Below, one piece after another: positions 36,109 to 51,000 of a DNA stretch of 64,000 bases. This DNA comes from Ustulina deusta (lineage: Eukaryota > Ascomycota > Sordariomycetes > Xylariales > Xylariaceae), in contig JAJNNX010000023.1 of assembly GCA_023159155.1 (NCBI GenBank), positions 248,001-312,000 of the forward strand, read 5' to 3'. The notes beneath the pieces were generated by a model, which saw only the letters and a list, made by a program, of their open reading frames with translations, was not told the origin of the DNA and did no database searches. The first letter of the stretch is position 1. Each line of letters starts with the position of its first letter. The translations under genes were made by a program, and so were the position numbers.

Positions 36109-38204
36109 CTATATAATATAACTAAAGCTATAATTTGATTTTTCATAGTTTTATAATACTAAACTATATTAATATAAAATATAAATTATAAAATAAATTT
36201 AAAAACTAATTATTTAAAATTATTTTAATATAATATAAATTATTTAATTTATTAAATAGTTTTAAATAACTATATAATATAATTGAGTTATAATTTGAAT
36301 TTTTGTAAGTTTATATTTATAACTTATATTAATATATAATATAAATTATATTATAAATATTAAAAAAAACTATATAAAACTATTTTAATATAAAATAAAT
36401 TATTTAATAATAAAAAAGTTATAAATAGCTATATAATATATTATAAAGTAAATTTTGATTTTTTATAGTTTTATAATATTAAATTATATTAATATGAAAT
36501 ATAAACTAAAGTCTAAATATTAAAACTAGTTATTTAAAACTATATTAATATAAAATAAATTTATTTATTTATTAAATAGTTTTAAATAGTTATATAATAT
36601 AGTTTAATCTATAATTTGATTTTTTATATTTTTATAATATTAGTTTATATTAATATAAAATATAAAGTATATAATAAATCTTAAAACTAGTGATTTTAAA
36701 CTATTTTAATATAATATAAATAAATTTCTTTATTAAATAATTTTAAATAACTATATAATATAATTTAAGTTATAATTTAACTTTTTTAAAGTTTATATAA
36801 ATAAATTATAATAAAATAAAATATAAATTATATTATAATTATTAAAAAAAACTATTTAAAATTATTTTAATATAATATATTAATATAAAATATTACCTAA
36901 GTTATAAATATTAGAAATAGTTGTTTAAACTTTTTTTATATAATATAAATTTAATTATTAAAGAATTAGTTTTAAATAGTTATATATTATAGTTTAAGTT
37001 ATAATTAGATTTTTTATAGTTTTATAAGAATAAATTATATTAATATAAAATATAAACTAAATTATAAGTATTAGAATTAATTAGTTGAAACAATATTAAT
37101 ATAATATAAATTAATTTATTAAGTAAATTAGTTTTAAATAATTATATAATATAGTTTAAGTTATAATTAGATTTTTTATAGATTTATAATAATAAATTAT
37201 ATTAATATAAAATATAAACTAAAGTTTAAATATTAAAACTAGTTATTTAAAATTATATTAATATAATATAAATTTATTGATTTATTTAATAGTTTTAAAT
37301 TGCTATATAATATTATCTAAGCTATTGTTTGATTTTTTATAGTTTAAAGTTAATAAATTATATTTATATAAAATATAAAATATAAAATAAATATAAAAAC
37401 TAGTTATTTAAAACTATTTTTATATAATATATATAACTTTAATTATTTAATAGTTTTAAATAGTTATATAATGTAATCTAAGCAATAATAAGATTTTTTA
37501 TAGTTTTATATTAAGGAGCTTTATTATAATAAAATCTAAATTATATTATAAATTTAAGGAATAATTATTTAAAACTATTTTAATATAATAATAAATTAAA
37601 TTCAATAAAAATAGTTTTAAAGAACTATTTAAAATAATTTATGCTATGATTTGATTTTTTATATTTTAATAATATTAAACTAAACTAATATAAAATATAA
37701 ATTATAAAATAAACTTTAAAACTAACTATTTAAAAATATCTTAATATAATATAAATTAATTTATTAATTAAATAGTTTTAAATAGTTATATAATATAATC
37801 TAAGTAATAATTAGATTTTTTATAGTTTTATATTAATAAGGTTTATTATAATAAAATATAAACTATATTATAATATAAAATAATAGTTATTTAAAATTAT
37901 TTTAATATAATTTAATTTAATTTAATTATTATATAGTTTTAAATAGTTATATAATATAGTCTAAGCTATAATTTGATTTTTTAGTGGTATATATTAATAA
38001 ACTAGACTAATATAAAATATAAATTATAAAGTAAAGCTTAAAAGTAATTATTTAAAACTATTTTAATATAAAATAAATTAATTCTTAAATTAAATAGTTT
38101 TATATAACTATATAATATAAGCTAAGCTATAATTTGATTTTTTATAGGTTTATATTATTAAATAATATTAATATAAAATATAAAATAAAGTCTAAATATT
38201 ATAC
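36109..38204. repeat. AT-rich ~160-bp satellite, block 2
   Basis: Continuation of the same array between the retrotransposon and the solo LTR; about 13 monomers by length. Confidence 0.9.
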
Positions 38205-38474
38205 TGTAGCAGGGCTGGTGCTAGCGGCCCGCTGGCAGCTGCGAATGTGGCTGTACGTCAATTGTTAGCCGTATTCGGGCCGCCCGCGGCCCGAACCGGC
38301 TGATCTTCGGCTATATTCAGGGGGTTCGAATAGCTATAAAAGCCTTCGAACTTCTCAGAGCAATACTTACTTTACAGGCATAGCATTCATACCAGTTTTC
38401 TAGTAGCAGGCGCTCTAGTTTGTTTTTTGTTGTTTTTAGTTGTTTTTGGTGTCGAGTTGCCCCGTCCTTCTTCA
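38205..38474 (+). repeat. Solo LTR of the same family
   Basis: A 270-bp LTR starting TGTAGCAGGGC and ending CCTTCTTCA. It is flanked by a 4-bp duplication ATAC (38201-38204 and 38475-38478) and interrupts a satellite monomer cleanly. It is the least C-to-T-decayed of the three LTRs, so it is either younger or less mutated. The internal region was presumably lost by LTR-LTR recombination. Confidence 0.88.
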
Positions 38475-41400
38475 ATACCTAGTTATTTAAAACTATTTTA
38501 ATATAATATAAATTTAATTATTAAAGGATTAGTTTTAAATAGTTATATAATATAGTTTAAACTATAATTTGATTTTTTATAGATTTATATTATTAAATTA
38601 TATTAATATAAAATATAGATTATAAAATAAATATTAAAAATAACTATTTTAAATTAGTTTAATATAAATAAATTTATTGATTTATTTAATAGTTTTAAAT
38701 AGCTATATAATAATAGTTGACCTATACTTATATTTTTTATAGTTTTATATTATTAAATTATGTTAATATAAAATATAAGCTAATTAATAAATATATAGAA
38801 TAGTTATTTAAAACTATTTTTATATAAAATAATTTAATTTATTAATTAAATAGTTTTAAATAGTTATATAATGTAGTTTAATCTATAATTTTATTTTTTA
38901 TACTTATATATTATTAAACTATAATTAAATAAAATATATATTCTAGTATAAATATTAAATCTAGTTATTTAAAGTTATTTTAATATAAAATAAATTAATT
39001 TTTTAATTAAATAGTTTTAAATAATTATATAATATAGTCTAAGCTATAATTTGATTTTTTAGTGTTTTATATTAATAAACTATACTAATATAAAATACAA
39101 ATTATAAAATAAAGCTTAAAAATAGCTATTTAAAACTACTTTAATATAATATTATTTTATTTTATTATTAAAAAGTTTGAAATAGTTATATAATATAGTC
39201 TAAGTTATAATTTGATTTTTTATAGTTTTATATTATTAGATTAAATTAATATATAATATAAAATATAGAATAAATATTAAAAATAGCTATTTAAAATTAG
39301 TTTAATATAAATAAATTTATTTATGTTATAAATAGTTTTAAATAGTTATAAAATATACTTTAAGCTAAAATTTACTTTTTTGCTGTTTAATATTGATAAA
39401 TTCTATTAATATAAAATTCAAATTATAAAATATAAGTTAATAATTACTATTTAAAATTACTTTAAAATAATATAATTTTTTTTTTATTAAAAAGTTTTAA
39501 ATAGTTATATAATATAATCTAAGCTATAATTTTATTTATTATAGTATTATATTAATAAATTTTATATATTAAAACTAATTATTTAAAATTATATTAATAT
39601 AATATAAATTTATATATTTAATTAATAGTTTTAAATAGCTATATAATATAATCTAAGCTATAATTTAATTTTTTATAGTTTTATATTATTAAATTATATT
39701 AATATAAAAAATAAATTCTTAAACAAATATTAAAACTAAATATTTATAACTATTTTAATATAATATAAGTTATTTTATTTATTAAATAGTTTTAAATAGT
39801 TATATAATATAATCTAGCATATAATTTGATTTTTTATAGTTTTAGATTATTAAATTATAATAAAATAAAATATAAATTATAATATAATTATTAAAAGGAA
39901 CTATTTAAAAGTATCCTAATATAAAATAAATAAACTTAATAAATAAATAGTTTTAAATAGCTATATAATATAAGTTAAGCTATAATTTGATTTTTTATAG
40001 ATTTATATTAATAAATTATACTAATAAAAAATATAACCTAAGTTATAAGTATTAAAAATAGTTATTTAAAACTTTTCTAATAAAATATAAATTAATTTAT
40101 TAAGTTAATAAGTTTTATATAGTTATAATATATAATTTAAAGTATAATTAGATTTTTTATAGATTTATAATAATAAATAATATTAATTAAAAATATAACC
40201 TAAGTTATAAGTATTAAAAATAGCTATTTAAAACTTCTTTAATATAATATAAATTTAATTATTAAAAAATTAATTTTAAATAGTTATATAAAATAGTTTA
40301 AGCTATAATTTGATTTTTTATAGATTTATATTATTATAATATATATATATAAAATAAAGCTTAAGTTATAAGTATTAAATATAGTTATTTAAAACTTTAT
40401 TTATATAATATGAATTTAAATATTTAAAGATTAGTTTTAAATAGTTATATAATATAGCTTAAGCTATAATTTGATTTTTTAAAGATTTATATTATTAAAT
40501 TATATATATATAAAATACAACCTAAGTTATAAGTATTAAATAGAGTTATTTAAAACTTTGTTTATATAATATAAATTTAATTATTAAAAGATTAGTTTTA
40601 AATAATTAAATAATAAAGTTTAAGATATAACTAGATTTTTTATAAATATATATTAATAAAATATATCTATATAAAATATAACTTAAGTAATAAATATTAA
40701 AAATAATTATTTAAAACTTTTTTAATATAATATAAATTTAATTATTAATAAATTAGTTTTAAATAGTTATATATTATAGTCTAAAGGATAATTTGATTTT
40801 TTATTAATTTATATTATTAAATTATATTAATATAAAATATAACCTAAGTTATAAGTATTAGCAGTAATTATAGAAGACTTTTTAAATATAATATAAATTT
40901 AATTATTAAACAATTAGTTTTAAATAAAGATATAATATAGTTTAAGTTATAATTAGATTTTTAATATATTTATAATAATAAAATATACTAATATAAAATA
41001 TAACAAAAGTTATAAATATTAAAAATAGTTATTTAAAACTATATTAATAAAATATAAATTAATTTATTAAATAAATAAGTTTTAAATAGTTATATAATAT
41101 AGTTTAAGCTATAACTTGATTTTTTATAGTTTTATATTAATTAAATATATTAATATAAAATATATCTTAAGTTATAAATATTTAGTAAAATTATTTAAAA
41201 CTTTATTTATATAATATAAATTTAGTTATTAAAAGATTAGTTTTAAATAGTTAAATAATAAAGTTTAAGTTATAATTAGATTTTTTATAAATTTATACTA
41301 ATAAATTATATTAATATAAAATATAAGCTAAATTATATATATTAGATATAGTTATTTAAAACTTTGTTTATATAATATAAATTTAAATATTTAAAGATTA

Positions 41401-44400
41401 GTTTTAAATAGTTATATAATATAGCTTAAGCTATAATTTGATTTTTTAAAGATTTATATTATTAAATTATATATATATAAAATACAACCTAAGTTATAAG
41501 TATTAAATAAAATTATTTAAAACTTTATTTATATAATATAAATTTATTTGTTAAAAGATTAGGTTTAAATAGTTATATAGTATAGTTTAAAATATAATTT
41601 AATTTTTAATAGATTTATATTATTAAATTATATATATATAAAATATAACCTAAGTTATAAGTATTAGAATTAGTTATTTAAAACTATATTAATAAAATAT
41701 AAATTAATTTATTAAAGATTAATTTTAACTAGTTATATTATATAATTTAACTTATATTTATATTTTTAATAGGTTTATAATAATTAAATATTTTAATATA
41801 AAATATAACCTAAGGTATAAATATTAGAATTAATTATTTAAAACTATATAAATAAAATATAAATTAAATTATTAAAAATTAGATTTAAATAATTATATAA
41901 TATAGTTTAAAGTTATAATTAGATTTTTTATAAATTTATAAAAATAATTTATATTAATATAAAATATAAACTAACTTATAAATATTAAAAATAACTATTT
42001 AAACCTTTTTTAATATAATATAAATTAAATTATTAAAAAATTAGTTTTAAATAGTTTAATAATATAGTTCAAGTTATAATTATATTTTTTATAGATTTAT
42101 ATTAATAAATCATATTAATATAAAATATAACCTATTATATAAATATTAGAAATAATTATTTAAAACTTTTTTAATATAATATAAATTTAATTATTAAAGA
42201 ATTAGTTTTAAATAATTATATATTATAGTTTAAGCTATAATTCGATTTTTTATAAATTTATATTATTAAAACATATTAATAAAAAATATATAGGAATTAA
42301 TAAATATAAAAAAAAATTATTTGAAATTATTTAAATATAATATAAATTAAATAATATAATAAATAGTTTTAAATAGTTATATAATATAATTTAAGTTATA
42401 ATTTGATTTTTTAAAGTTTTAAATTAATAAACTATACTAATATAAAATATAAATTATATTATAATTTTTAAAAAAGATTATTTAAAACCATTTTAATATA
42501 AAATAAATTAATTTAAGAATTAAATAGTTTTAAATAGCTATATAATATAAAATAACTTATAATTTGATTTTTTATAGTTTTATAAAATTAAAATATATTA
42601 AAATAAAATAGAAATTATATAATATATATTAAAAATAACTATTTAAAACTACTTAAATATAATATAAATTAATTTATTAAATAAATAGTTTTAAATAGCT
42701 TTATAATATAGTTTAAGTTATAATTTAAATTTTTTAAAGTTTATATTAATAATTTATATTAATATAAAATATAAATTATATTATAATTATTAAAAAAAAC
42801 TATTTAAAACTATTTTTATTTAAAATAAATAAATTTAATAATTAAATAGTTTTAAATAGCTATATAATATATTATAACCTATAATTTAAGTTTTTATAAT
42901 TTTATATTATTAAATTATATTAATATAAAATATAAACTAAAGTTTAAATATTAAAACTAGTTATTTTAAATAATATTATTATAAAATAAATTTATTTATT
43001 TAATAAATAGTTTTAAATAGCTTAATAATATAAGTTAAACTATAATTTGATTTTATATAGTTTTATATAATTTAATTATATTAATATAAAATATAAACTA
43101 AATTATAAGCATTAAAAATAACTAATTAAAATTATTTATATATATTATAAATTAATTTATTTTTTAAATAATTTTAAATAGTTATATAATATAGTCTAAG
43201 CTATAATTTGATTTTTTTTAGTTTTATAATACTAAACTATATTATTATAAAATATAAATTATAAAACAACACTTAAAAATAACAACTTAAAACTATTTTA
43301 ATATAATATAATTTAATTTAAGTATTATAAAGTTTTAAATAATTATATAATATAAGTTAAGCTATAATTTGATTTTTTAATAGTTTATATTAATAAACTA
43401 TCCTAATTCAAAATATAAATCATAATATAAAGCTTAAAAGTAGCTATTTAAAATTATTTTAATATAATTTAATTTAATTCAATTATTAAATAGTTTTAAA
43501 TAATTATATAATATAGCTTAAGCTATAATTTGATTTTTTAGTGTTTTATATTAATAAATTATATTAATATAAAATATAAATTATAAAATAAAGCTTAATA
43601 GTAAGTATTTAAAATTGCTTTAATATAATATAATTTTATTTAATTATTAAAGAATTTTAAATTAGTTATATAATATAGCTTAAGCTATAATTTAAGTTTT
43701 TAATATGTTATATTAATAAACTATATTAATATAAAATATAAATTATAAAATAAAGCTTAATAATAACTATTTAAAACTATTTTAATATAATATAATTATA
43801 TTTTATTATTAAAGAGTTTTAAATAGTTATATAATATAGTCTAAGTTATAATTTGATTTTTTACTATTTAATAGTAATAAATTATATTAATATAAATTAT
43901 AAATTATAAAATATAACTTAATAATAGCTATTTAAAATTACTATAATATAATATAATTTTATTTTTTATAGTTTTATATTATTAAATTAAATTATTATAT
44001 AATATAAAATATAAAATAAATATTAAAACTAGTTATTTAAAATTAGTTTAATATAAATAAATTCTTTGTTTTATAAATAGTTTTAAATAGTTATAAAATA
44101 TACTCTAAGCTATAATTTGATTTTTTACCGTTTAATATTAATAAACTATACTAATATAAAATATAAATTGTTAAATAAAGCTTAATAATAATTATTTAAA
44201 ACTATTTTAATATAATATAAATTAATTTAATAATTAAATAGTTTTAAATAGCTATATAATATATTATAACTTATACTTTAATTTTTTATAGTTTTATATT
44301 ATTAAATTATATAAATATAAAATATAAAGTAAAGTTTTAATATTAATAATAATTATTTAAAATTATATTTATATAATAAAAATTAATTTATTTAATAAAT

Positions 44401-47400
44401 AGTTTTAAATAGTTATATAATATAATATAAGCTATAATTTGATTTTTAATAAGTTTATATTATTAAATTATATTAATATAAAATATAAACTAAAATCTAA
44501 ATATTAAAACTAGTTATTTAAAATTATAATAATATAATATAAATTTATTTATTTATTTAATAGTTTTAAATAACTATATAATATTTTTTAAACTATTATT
44601 TAATTTTTTATAGTTTAAAATTAATAAATTATATTAATATAAAATATAAAATATAAAATAAATATAAAAACTAGTTATTTAAAACTATTTTTATATAATA
44701 TATATATATTTAATTATTAAATAGTTTTAAATAATTATATAATATAATTTAAGCTATAATTAGATTTTTTATAGTTTTATATTATAAAGGCTTATTATAA
44801 TAAAATATAAACTATTTTATGCTATATTATAATTTCTTTTAGTTTAATAATAATAAATTATATTAATATAAAATATAACTTATAAAATAAAGTTTATAAC
44901 TAGTTATTTAAAATTATTTTAATATAATTAATATTAATTTATTAAATAAATAGTTTTAAATAGTTATATAATATAATCTAAGCTATAATTTGATTTTTTA
45001 TAGTTTTATATTAATAAGGTTTATTATAATAAAATATAAACTATTTTATAAATCTAAAGAATAACTATTTAAAACTATTTTACTATAATATTAAATTAAA
45101 TTAAAAAGAAATAGTTTTAAATAACTATTTAAAATAATTTATGCTATACTATGATTTTTTATAGTTTAATAATAATAAATTATATTACTATAAATTATAA
45201 ATTATAAAATAAAGCTTATAATTAACTATTTAAAACTATTTTATTATAATTAATATTTATTTATTAAGTAAATAGTTTTAAATAATTATATAATATAATA
45301 TATGCTATAATTAGATTTTTTATAGTTTTATATTAATAATATTTATTATAATAAAATATAAATTTTAAAATAAAGCTTAAAACTAGCTATTTAAAACTAT
45401 TTTTAAATAATATTAATTTATTTCTTTATTAAATAGTTTTAAATAGCTATATAATATAATCTACGCTATAATTTGATTTTTTTTAGATTTATCTTATTAG
45501 TTTAAAATAACATAAAATCTTAACTATATAATAAAGATTATAAATAATTATTTAATATTATTATTAAATAATATAAATTATTTTATTTATTAAATAGTTT
45601 TAAATATCTATATAATATAATCTAAGCTATAATTTGATTTTTTATAGTTTTATATTATTAAACTATATTAATATAAAATCTAAACTAAATTATAAATATT
45701 AAAAATAATTATTTAAAATTATTTTTATATAAAATAAATTCTTTATTAATTAAATAGTCTTGAATAGTTATATAATATAACCTAAGCTATAATTAGATTT
45801 TTTATAGTTTTATATTAATAAAGTTTATTATAATAAAATATAAATTATAGTATAAAATTAAATAATAGTTATTTAAAACTATTTTAATATAAAATAAATT
45901 AAATTAAAAATAAATAGTTTTAAATAACTATTTAAAATAATCTAAGCTATAATTAGATTTTTTATAGTTTTATAATACTAACCTATACTAATATAAAATA
46001 TAAACTATAAAATAAAACTTAAAAATAATTATTTAAAATAGTCTAGGCTATAATTTGATTTTTTAGTAGTTTATATTAATAAACTATACTAATATAAAAT
46101 ATAAAACTTAAAATAAAACTTAAAAGTTGTTATTTAAAACTATTTTAATTTAATTTAATTTAATTTAATTATTATATAGTTTTAAATAGTTATATAATAT
46201 AGTCTAAGCTATATTTAGATTTTTTAGTATTTTATATTAATAAACTATACTAATATAAAATAGAAACTTCGAAATATAGCTTAAAAGTTATTATTTAAAA
46301 CTATTTTAATATAATAAAATTAAATATAATTATTAGATAGTTTTAAATAATTATATAATATAGTCTAACTTATAATTTGATTTTTTAGTAGTTTATATTA
46401 ATAAACTATACTAATATAAAATAAAAACTTTTAAATAAAGATTAAAAGTTACTATTTAAAACTATTTTAATATAATATAATTTAATTTAATTATTAAATA
46501 GTTTTAAATAGTTATATAATATAATCTAAGCTATAATATAATTTTTTATAGTTTTATATTATTTAATTATATTAATATAAAATATAACCTAAATTATATA
46601 TATTAAAAATAATTATTTAAAATTAGTTTAATTTTATAATAGTTTAATTAATTTTTTTAAAGTTTTAAATAGTTTAATATTATAGTTTATGTTATAATCT
46701 GATTTTTTATAGATTTATATTATTTAATTATATTAATATAAAATATAACCTAAATTATATATATTAAAAATAATCATTTAAAATTATTTCAATATTATAA
46801 TAGTTTAATTAATTTTTTAATAATTTTAAATAGTTATATAATATAGTTTAAGCTATAATTTGATTTTTTATAGATTTATATTAATAAATTATATTAATAT
46901 AAAATATAAGCTAAATTATAAATGTTAGAAATAATTATATAAAAATCTTTTAATATAATATAAATTTAAATATTATAAAATTAGTTTTAAATAGTTATAT
47001 ATTATAGTTTAAAATATAATTTGATTTTTTATAAATTTATATTATTATATTATATTAATATAAAATACAACCTAAGTTATAAGTATTAGAAATAACTATT
47101 TAAAACTTTTTTAATATAATATAAATTTAAATATTATAAAATTAGTTTTAAATAGTTATATATTATAGTTTAAGCTATAATTAGATTTTTTATAGTTTTA
47201 TATTAATAAAGTTTATTATAATAAAATATTAACTATATTATAAATTTAAATAATAGTTATTTAAAACTATTTTAATATAAAATAAATTAAATTAAAAAGA
47301 AATAGTTTCAAATAACTATTTAAAATAATTTATAATATAACTTGATTTTTTATAGTTTAATAATACTAAACTATATTATTATAAAATATAAATTATAAAA

Positions 47401-47690
47401 TAAAGCTTAAACTTAGCTATTTAAAACTATCTTAATATAATATCAATTAATTTAATTATTAATTAGTTTTAAATAGCTATACAATATAATCTAAGCTATA
47501 ATTTTATTTTTTATAGTTTTATATTATTAAATAAATTAATATAAAATATAAATTATAAAATTATTTTAATATAATATAAATTAATTTATTTAATAAATAC
47601 TTTTAAATAAATATTTAATCTAATTTAATTTATAATTTAATTTTTAATAGCTTTATATTATTAAATTATAATATTATAACTTTTAGCTTT
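38475..47690. repeat. AT-rich ~160-bp satellite, block 3
   Basis: The longest block, about 57 monomers. Spacing stays near 160-162 (landmarks near 44278 and 44440, 46218 and 46378). Monomer variants form groups: one with AACCTAAGTTATAA and TTAATTATTAAAGAATTAG, another with AAATTATAAAATAAAGCTTA and TTTATTAAATAAATAG. The array ends near 47690. Confidence 0.92.
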
Positions 47691-48061
47691 AAAAAATCAA
47701 AACTCAGCAATAAATATAATATTAGCTTATTTAAACTTTAAAGTTTTAATTTTCTTTTATTTTTTTGGTCCATCTTTCTATGATGGCCACTGGCTACCAA
47801 TAGAATGACAGGCCCACCCAAAGCCCAACCTTTTCCGCAACATTTATTAACCAAAAGAAATGCACACTAGAAAATCCTAACAGCAAGCCTAAGGTACAGC
47901 AATTCTAAAAGGAATTGAAACCGAGTCATGATATAACACTCCTTCAAGGCTAGAAAATAGCTTTTGATGCTGTCCTATAATTGGGTGAAATAACAGGACA
48001 GCTTGCTATATCTTATACCCCCTCTAGAGGCTTAGAAGAACTGCTTTGCTGCAGAACTACC
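47691..48061. other. Transition from satellite to genic DNA
   Basis: Base composition returns to normal at about 47760. No gene is seen. It is the 3' flank of the minus-strand coiled-coil gene. Confidence 0.5.
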
Positions 48062-51000
48062 TCATGACACTAAAACGCAATCAACTGACTCGTTTAGTAC
48101 CCAATACCCCCACCAATCTTCGGCATCAAATCCCGGATTTTCAATCGTTATTGATGACCATTCAGGAACAGGTGATCTAATCCTTAGATCTACAGTCCTT
48201 GGCCAATTAGTATGATCTGGCTCTTCGGCAAGGGATTTATGAAATCGCCAAATCTTTCTTTCCTCGATATTTAAAAACATCAGGTATTTCCACTCCTTTG
48301 TGGTTGACAAGCATATAGGTCCAATGCATAGCACCTGGTCATCAAGAGCCTCTTGTAACCCATGACGAATAGCATCATGTGGTGTACCAGCTTGAACCTC
48401 TTTGATGGCTTTATCAAGCGCTGTAAAGACGATTTGATCCGGTTGAGGATTATTGCCTCCAAGAGTTTGTGCGAGAAGACGACTCAAATCTTCAACTTGA
48501 AGATCACCAAAGATACCTCGACACATGGCATGTATCTGCCTATATGACGTTACTATGAGCCAAACATCTGCTGTTCGTTTCATCGCTACGCTTCTTTGAA
48601 TTGCAGTCGCAATGAAAGGTAGAGCGTAATATATGCCAGGTGGTGATAATTCTCGAAAGTCTTCTGTGAGTAAATATAATAACTCGAAAACTTCTGGAGA
48701 ATATCTATTGACTCCTCGGCTAATCCAAAGTTTAGAATGGAGTTGTAGTATTCGTTCCAACCAACTAGGACGAATATCGCGTAACCATTCAACATCTTGA
48801 TTATCTTCACGAGGTGAATGTATAAGGAAAGGTTGTGATATGACCAGAGGTGGTACAACGCGATTAAGGTCATTTCTTGCTAGAGCTCGAAAGAAATCAA
48901 ATAATAAATCTTTCGGGATAATACCAACTGTTTCACTCAAGTATAAAGAGAAAATATTTATCATCTCTGTTACTCGATGTATAGCCGAATTTGTCTCATG
49001 TTTAGATAATCTGATCTCTCTAGACTTAGACGTAATGTTGTTTTCAAGGTCTGTAACCTGCTTCTGCAAATTACGAACATTGAGTTCATTTTCCGTCTTC
49101 GCGTTTTGGAGTTCTCTATCTTGATCATTCTGGTTAGACTTGAGTAACCGACACTCTTTTTTAAGAGATTCGTTCTGTGTCTTGAGTTGGGAATTATCCA
49201 TTAGGGCTTTCGAGAGTTGATCTTTTCTTTGAAGAAGATTCAATTCTAGATTATCCCTTTCAGACTTAGCTTTCGCTATAGCTTGTCTCTCTTGAGTCAA
49301 AGTTTCCGTGTTGGAAATTTGTTTTTTTTCAAGCTCTATGACCTTATTTTCAAGGTTACTCATTAATGATTGAGCTTCTCTTGAAATTCGCTCATGCTCT
49401 TCTAGCTGATGTTGTGTATTGATTAGATCTTTTTCTAAGTTATCTTTCATGTTTTGAATAGACTTGATCTGATCATTTGCTTGTATGAATTGTTGATGCT
49501 TTTCGTTCAAAGTAATGCTTGCATTTTTTTCTTTCAATTGAAAGTTATTATTTGCATTCTTTAAATCATTGCTAAGATTATCAATCTTTTTTTGCGCATT
49601 TTGCAACTCAGTCTCCAAGTTGTTAATTTGCGATTGATACTTATTGTTTAATACTTGAAGATTCTGATTCGAATCAGACTTTTTCTTCAGGTCAACATCG
49701 AGAACTTGTTTCTCTTGTATCAGTTTATTGTATGCATTTGATTTAACATCAAACTGAACATTAAGTTCGCTATATGCTGTAGACTTATTCTCAAGCTGTT
49801 GATTGAGTTGATCGTACGCATTAGACTGATCCTCTAGCTGTTGGTAAAGGTTGTCGTATGCTGTAGACTTATTCTCAAGCTGTTGATTGAGTTGATCGTA
49901 CGCATTAGACTGATCCTCTAGCTGTTGGTGAAGGTTGTCGTATGCTGTAGACTTATCCTCAAGCTGTCGATTGAGTTGGTTGTACGCATTAGATTTATCC
50001 TCAAGCTGTTGATTAAGGTTGTCATATGCTGTAGACCTATTTTCAAGCTGTTGATTAAGTCGAAGATTCTCTTCTTCAACTTGGATTTGCTTGATTGATT
50101 GATCATTATAAGCAGTCGACTTATCATTTATATCAGTTTTTAGCTTTTCATAAGCATTAGACTGCCTATTCAATGTTTCTTCAAGAATTTCCTTTTCACT
50201 CTCAAGATTCGAAACTTTTCTAGCCTCGATTCTAAGTAGGTTAAGGTCTTCAGGTGTAATATCTAACTTTCTAACAAGTTCTCTCAATTCATGTACTTTG
50301 GCAGCATTATGACGGAGTGAATCAAGTTCAGTAGGGGTAATATTAAGCTGACTGACCAATTCAGACAAGGTTTCTGTTTGAACCTGTTCATGATCAAGCT
50401 TAGTAGTCATTTCCTGAAGCGCCTGACTTTGTTCTTGAATATTTCGACTTAACCTATTCGTACGAGATATTTCATCATCTAGTTCAGATTTCGTAAGTCG
50501 AAGGCTCATTTCTAGACTATGTACTCGAGATATTTCTTGATCCCGAGAGGTAGTCATGGTTTGAAGCTCTGCTTTGAGACTTTCAATATTCCGATCAGAT
50601 CGATCTGCACGAGACTTTTGATTCTCCCGCTCGTTTTCAAGTGTTCGGATATTCTCATTCAAAGCTTCAGCGTAAGACTGTCCAGCCTTTACTTCACTAT
50701 TTTTTATTTGAAGCTGTCGGATGTAATCATCTACATTACTCCTCTCTTGCTTCAATTCTGTATTATTCGATTTAAGCATTCGATCAAGTTCATGGATACG
50801 AGACTTTTCTTGATTCAAATTGGTGACCTTTGACTGAAGTTGACGTTTGAGTTCATCAGTTTCAAGTTGTTTCTGATTCAACTCGGAGACCTTCAACTGA
50901 TATTGACGCTTGAGTTCATCAGCTTCGGCCTGTTCTTGCTTTAATTTGTCATCCTTTAATTGAAGTTTTCGATCAAGCTCAGTTATACGAGACTTGTTTT

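Noticed and set aside
27203..47690. Open frames inside the AT-rich block (for example 33114-33311 and 34122-34367)
   Set aside because: They consist of Ile, Tyr, Asn, Lys and Leu codons expected from AT-only sequence, lie in satellite or decayed LTR interior, and match no family.
27203..47690. Mitochondrial DNA insertion as source of the AT-rich block
   Set aside because: It is a regular 160-bp tandem repeat with no rRNA, tRNA or mitochondrial coding signature, and carries nuclear LTR elements.
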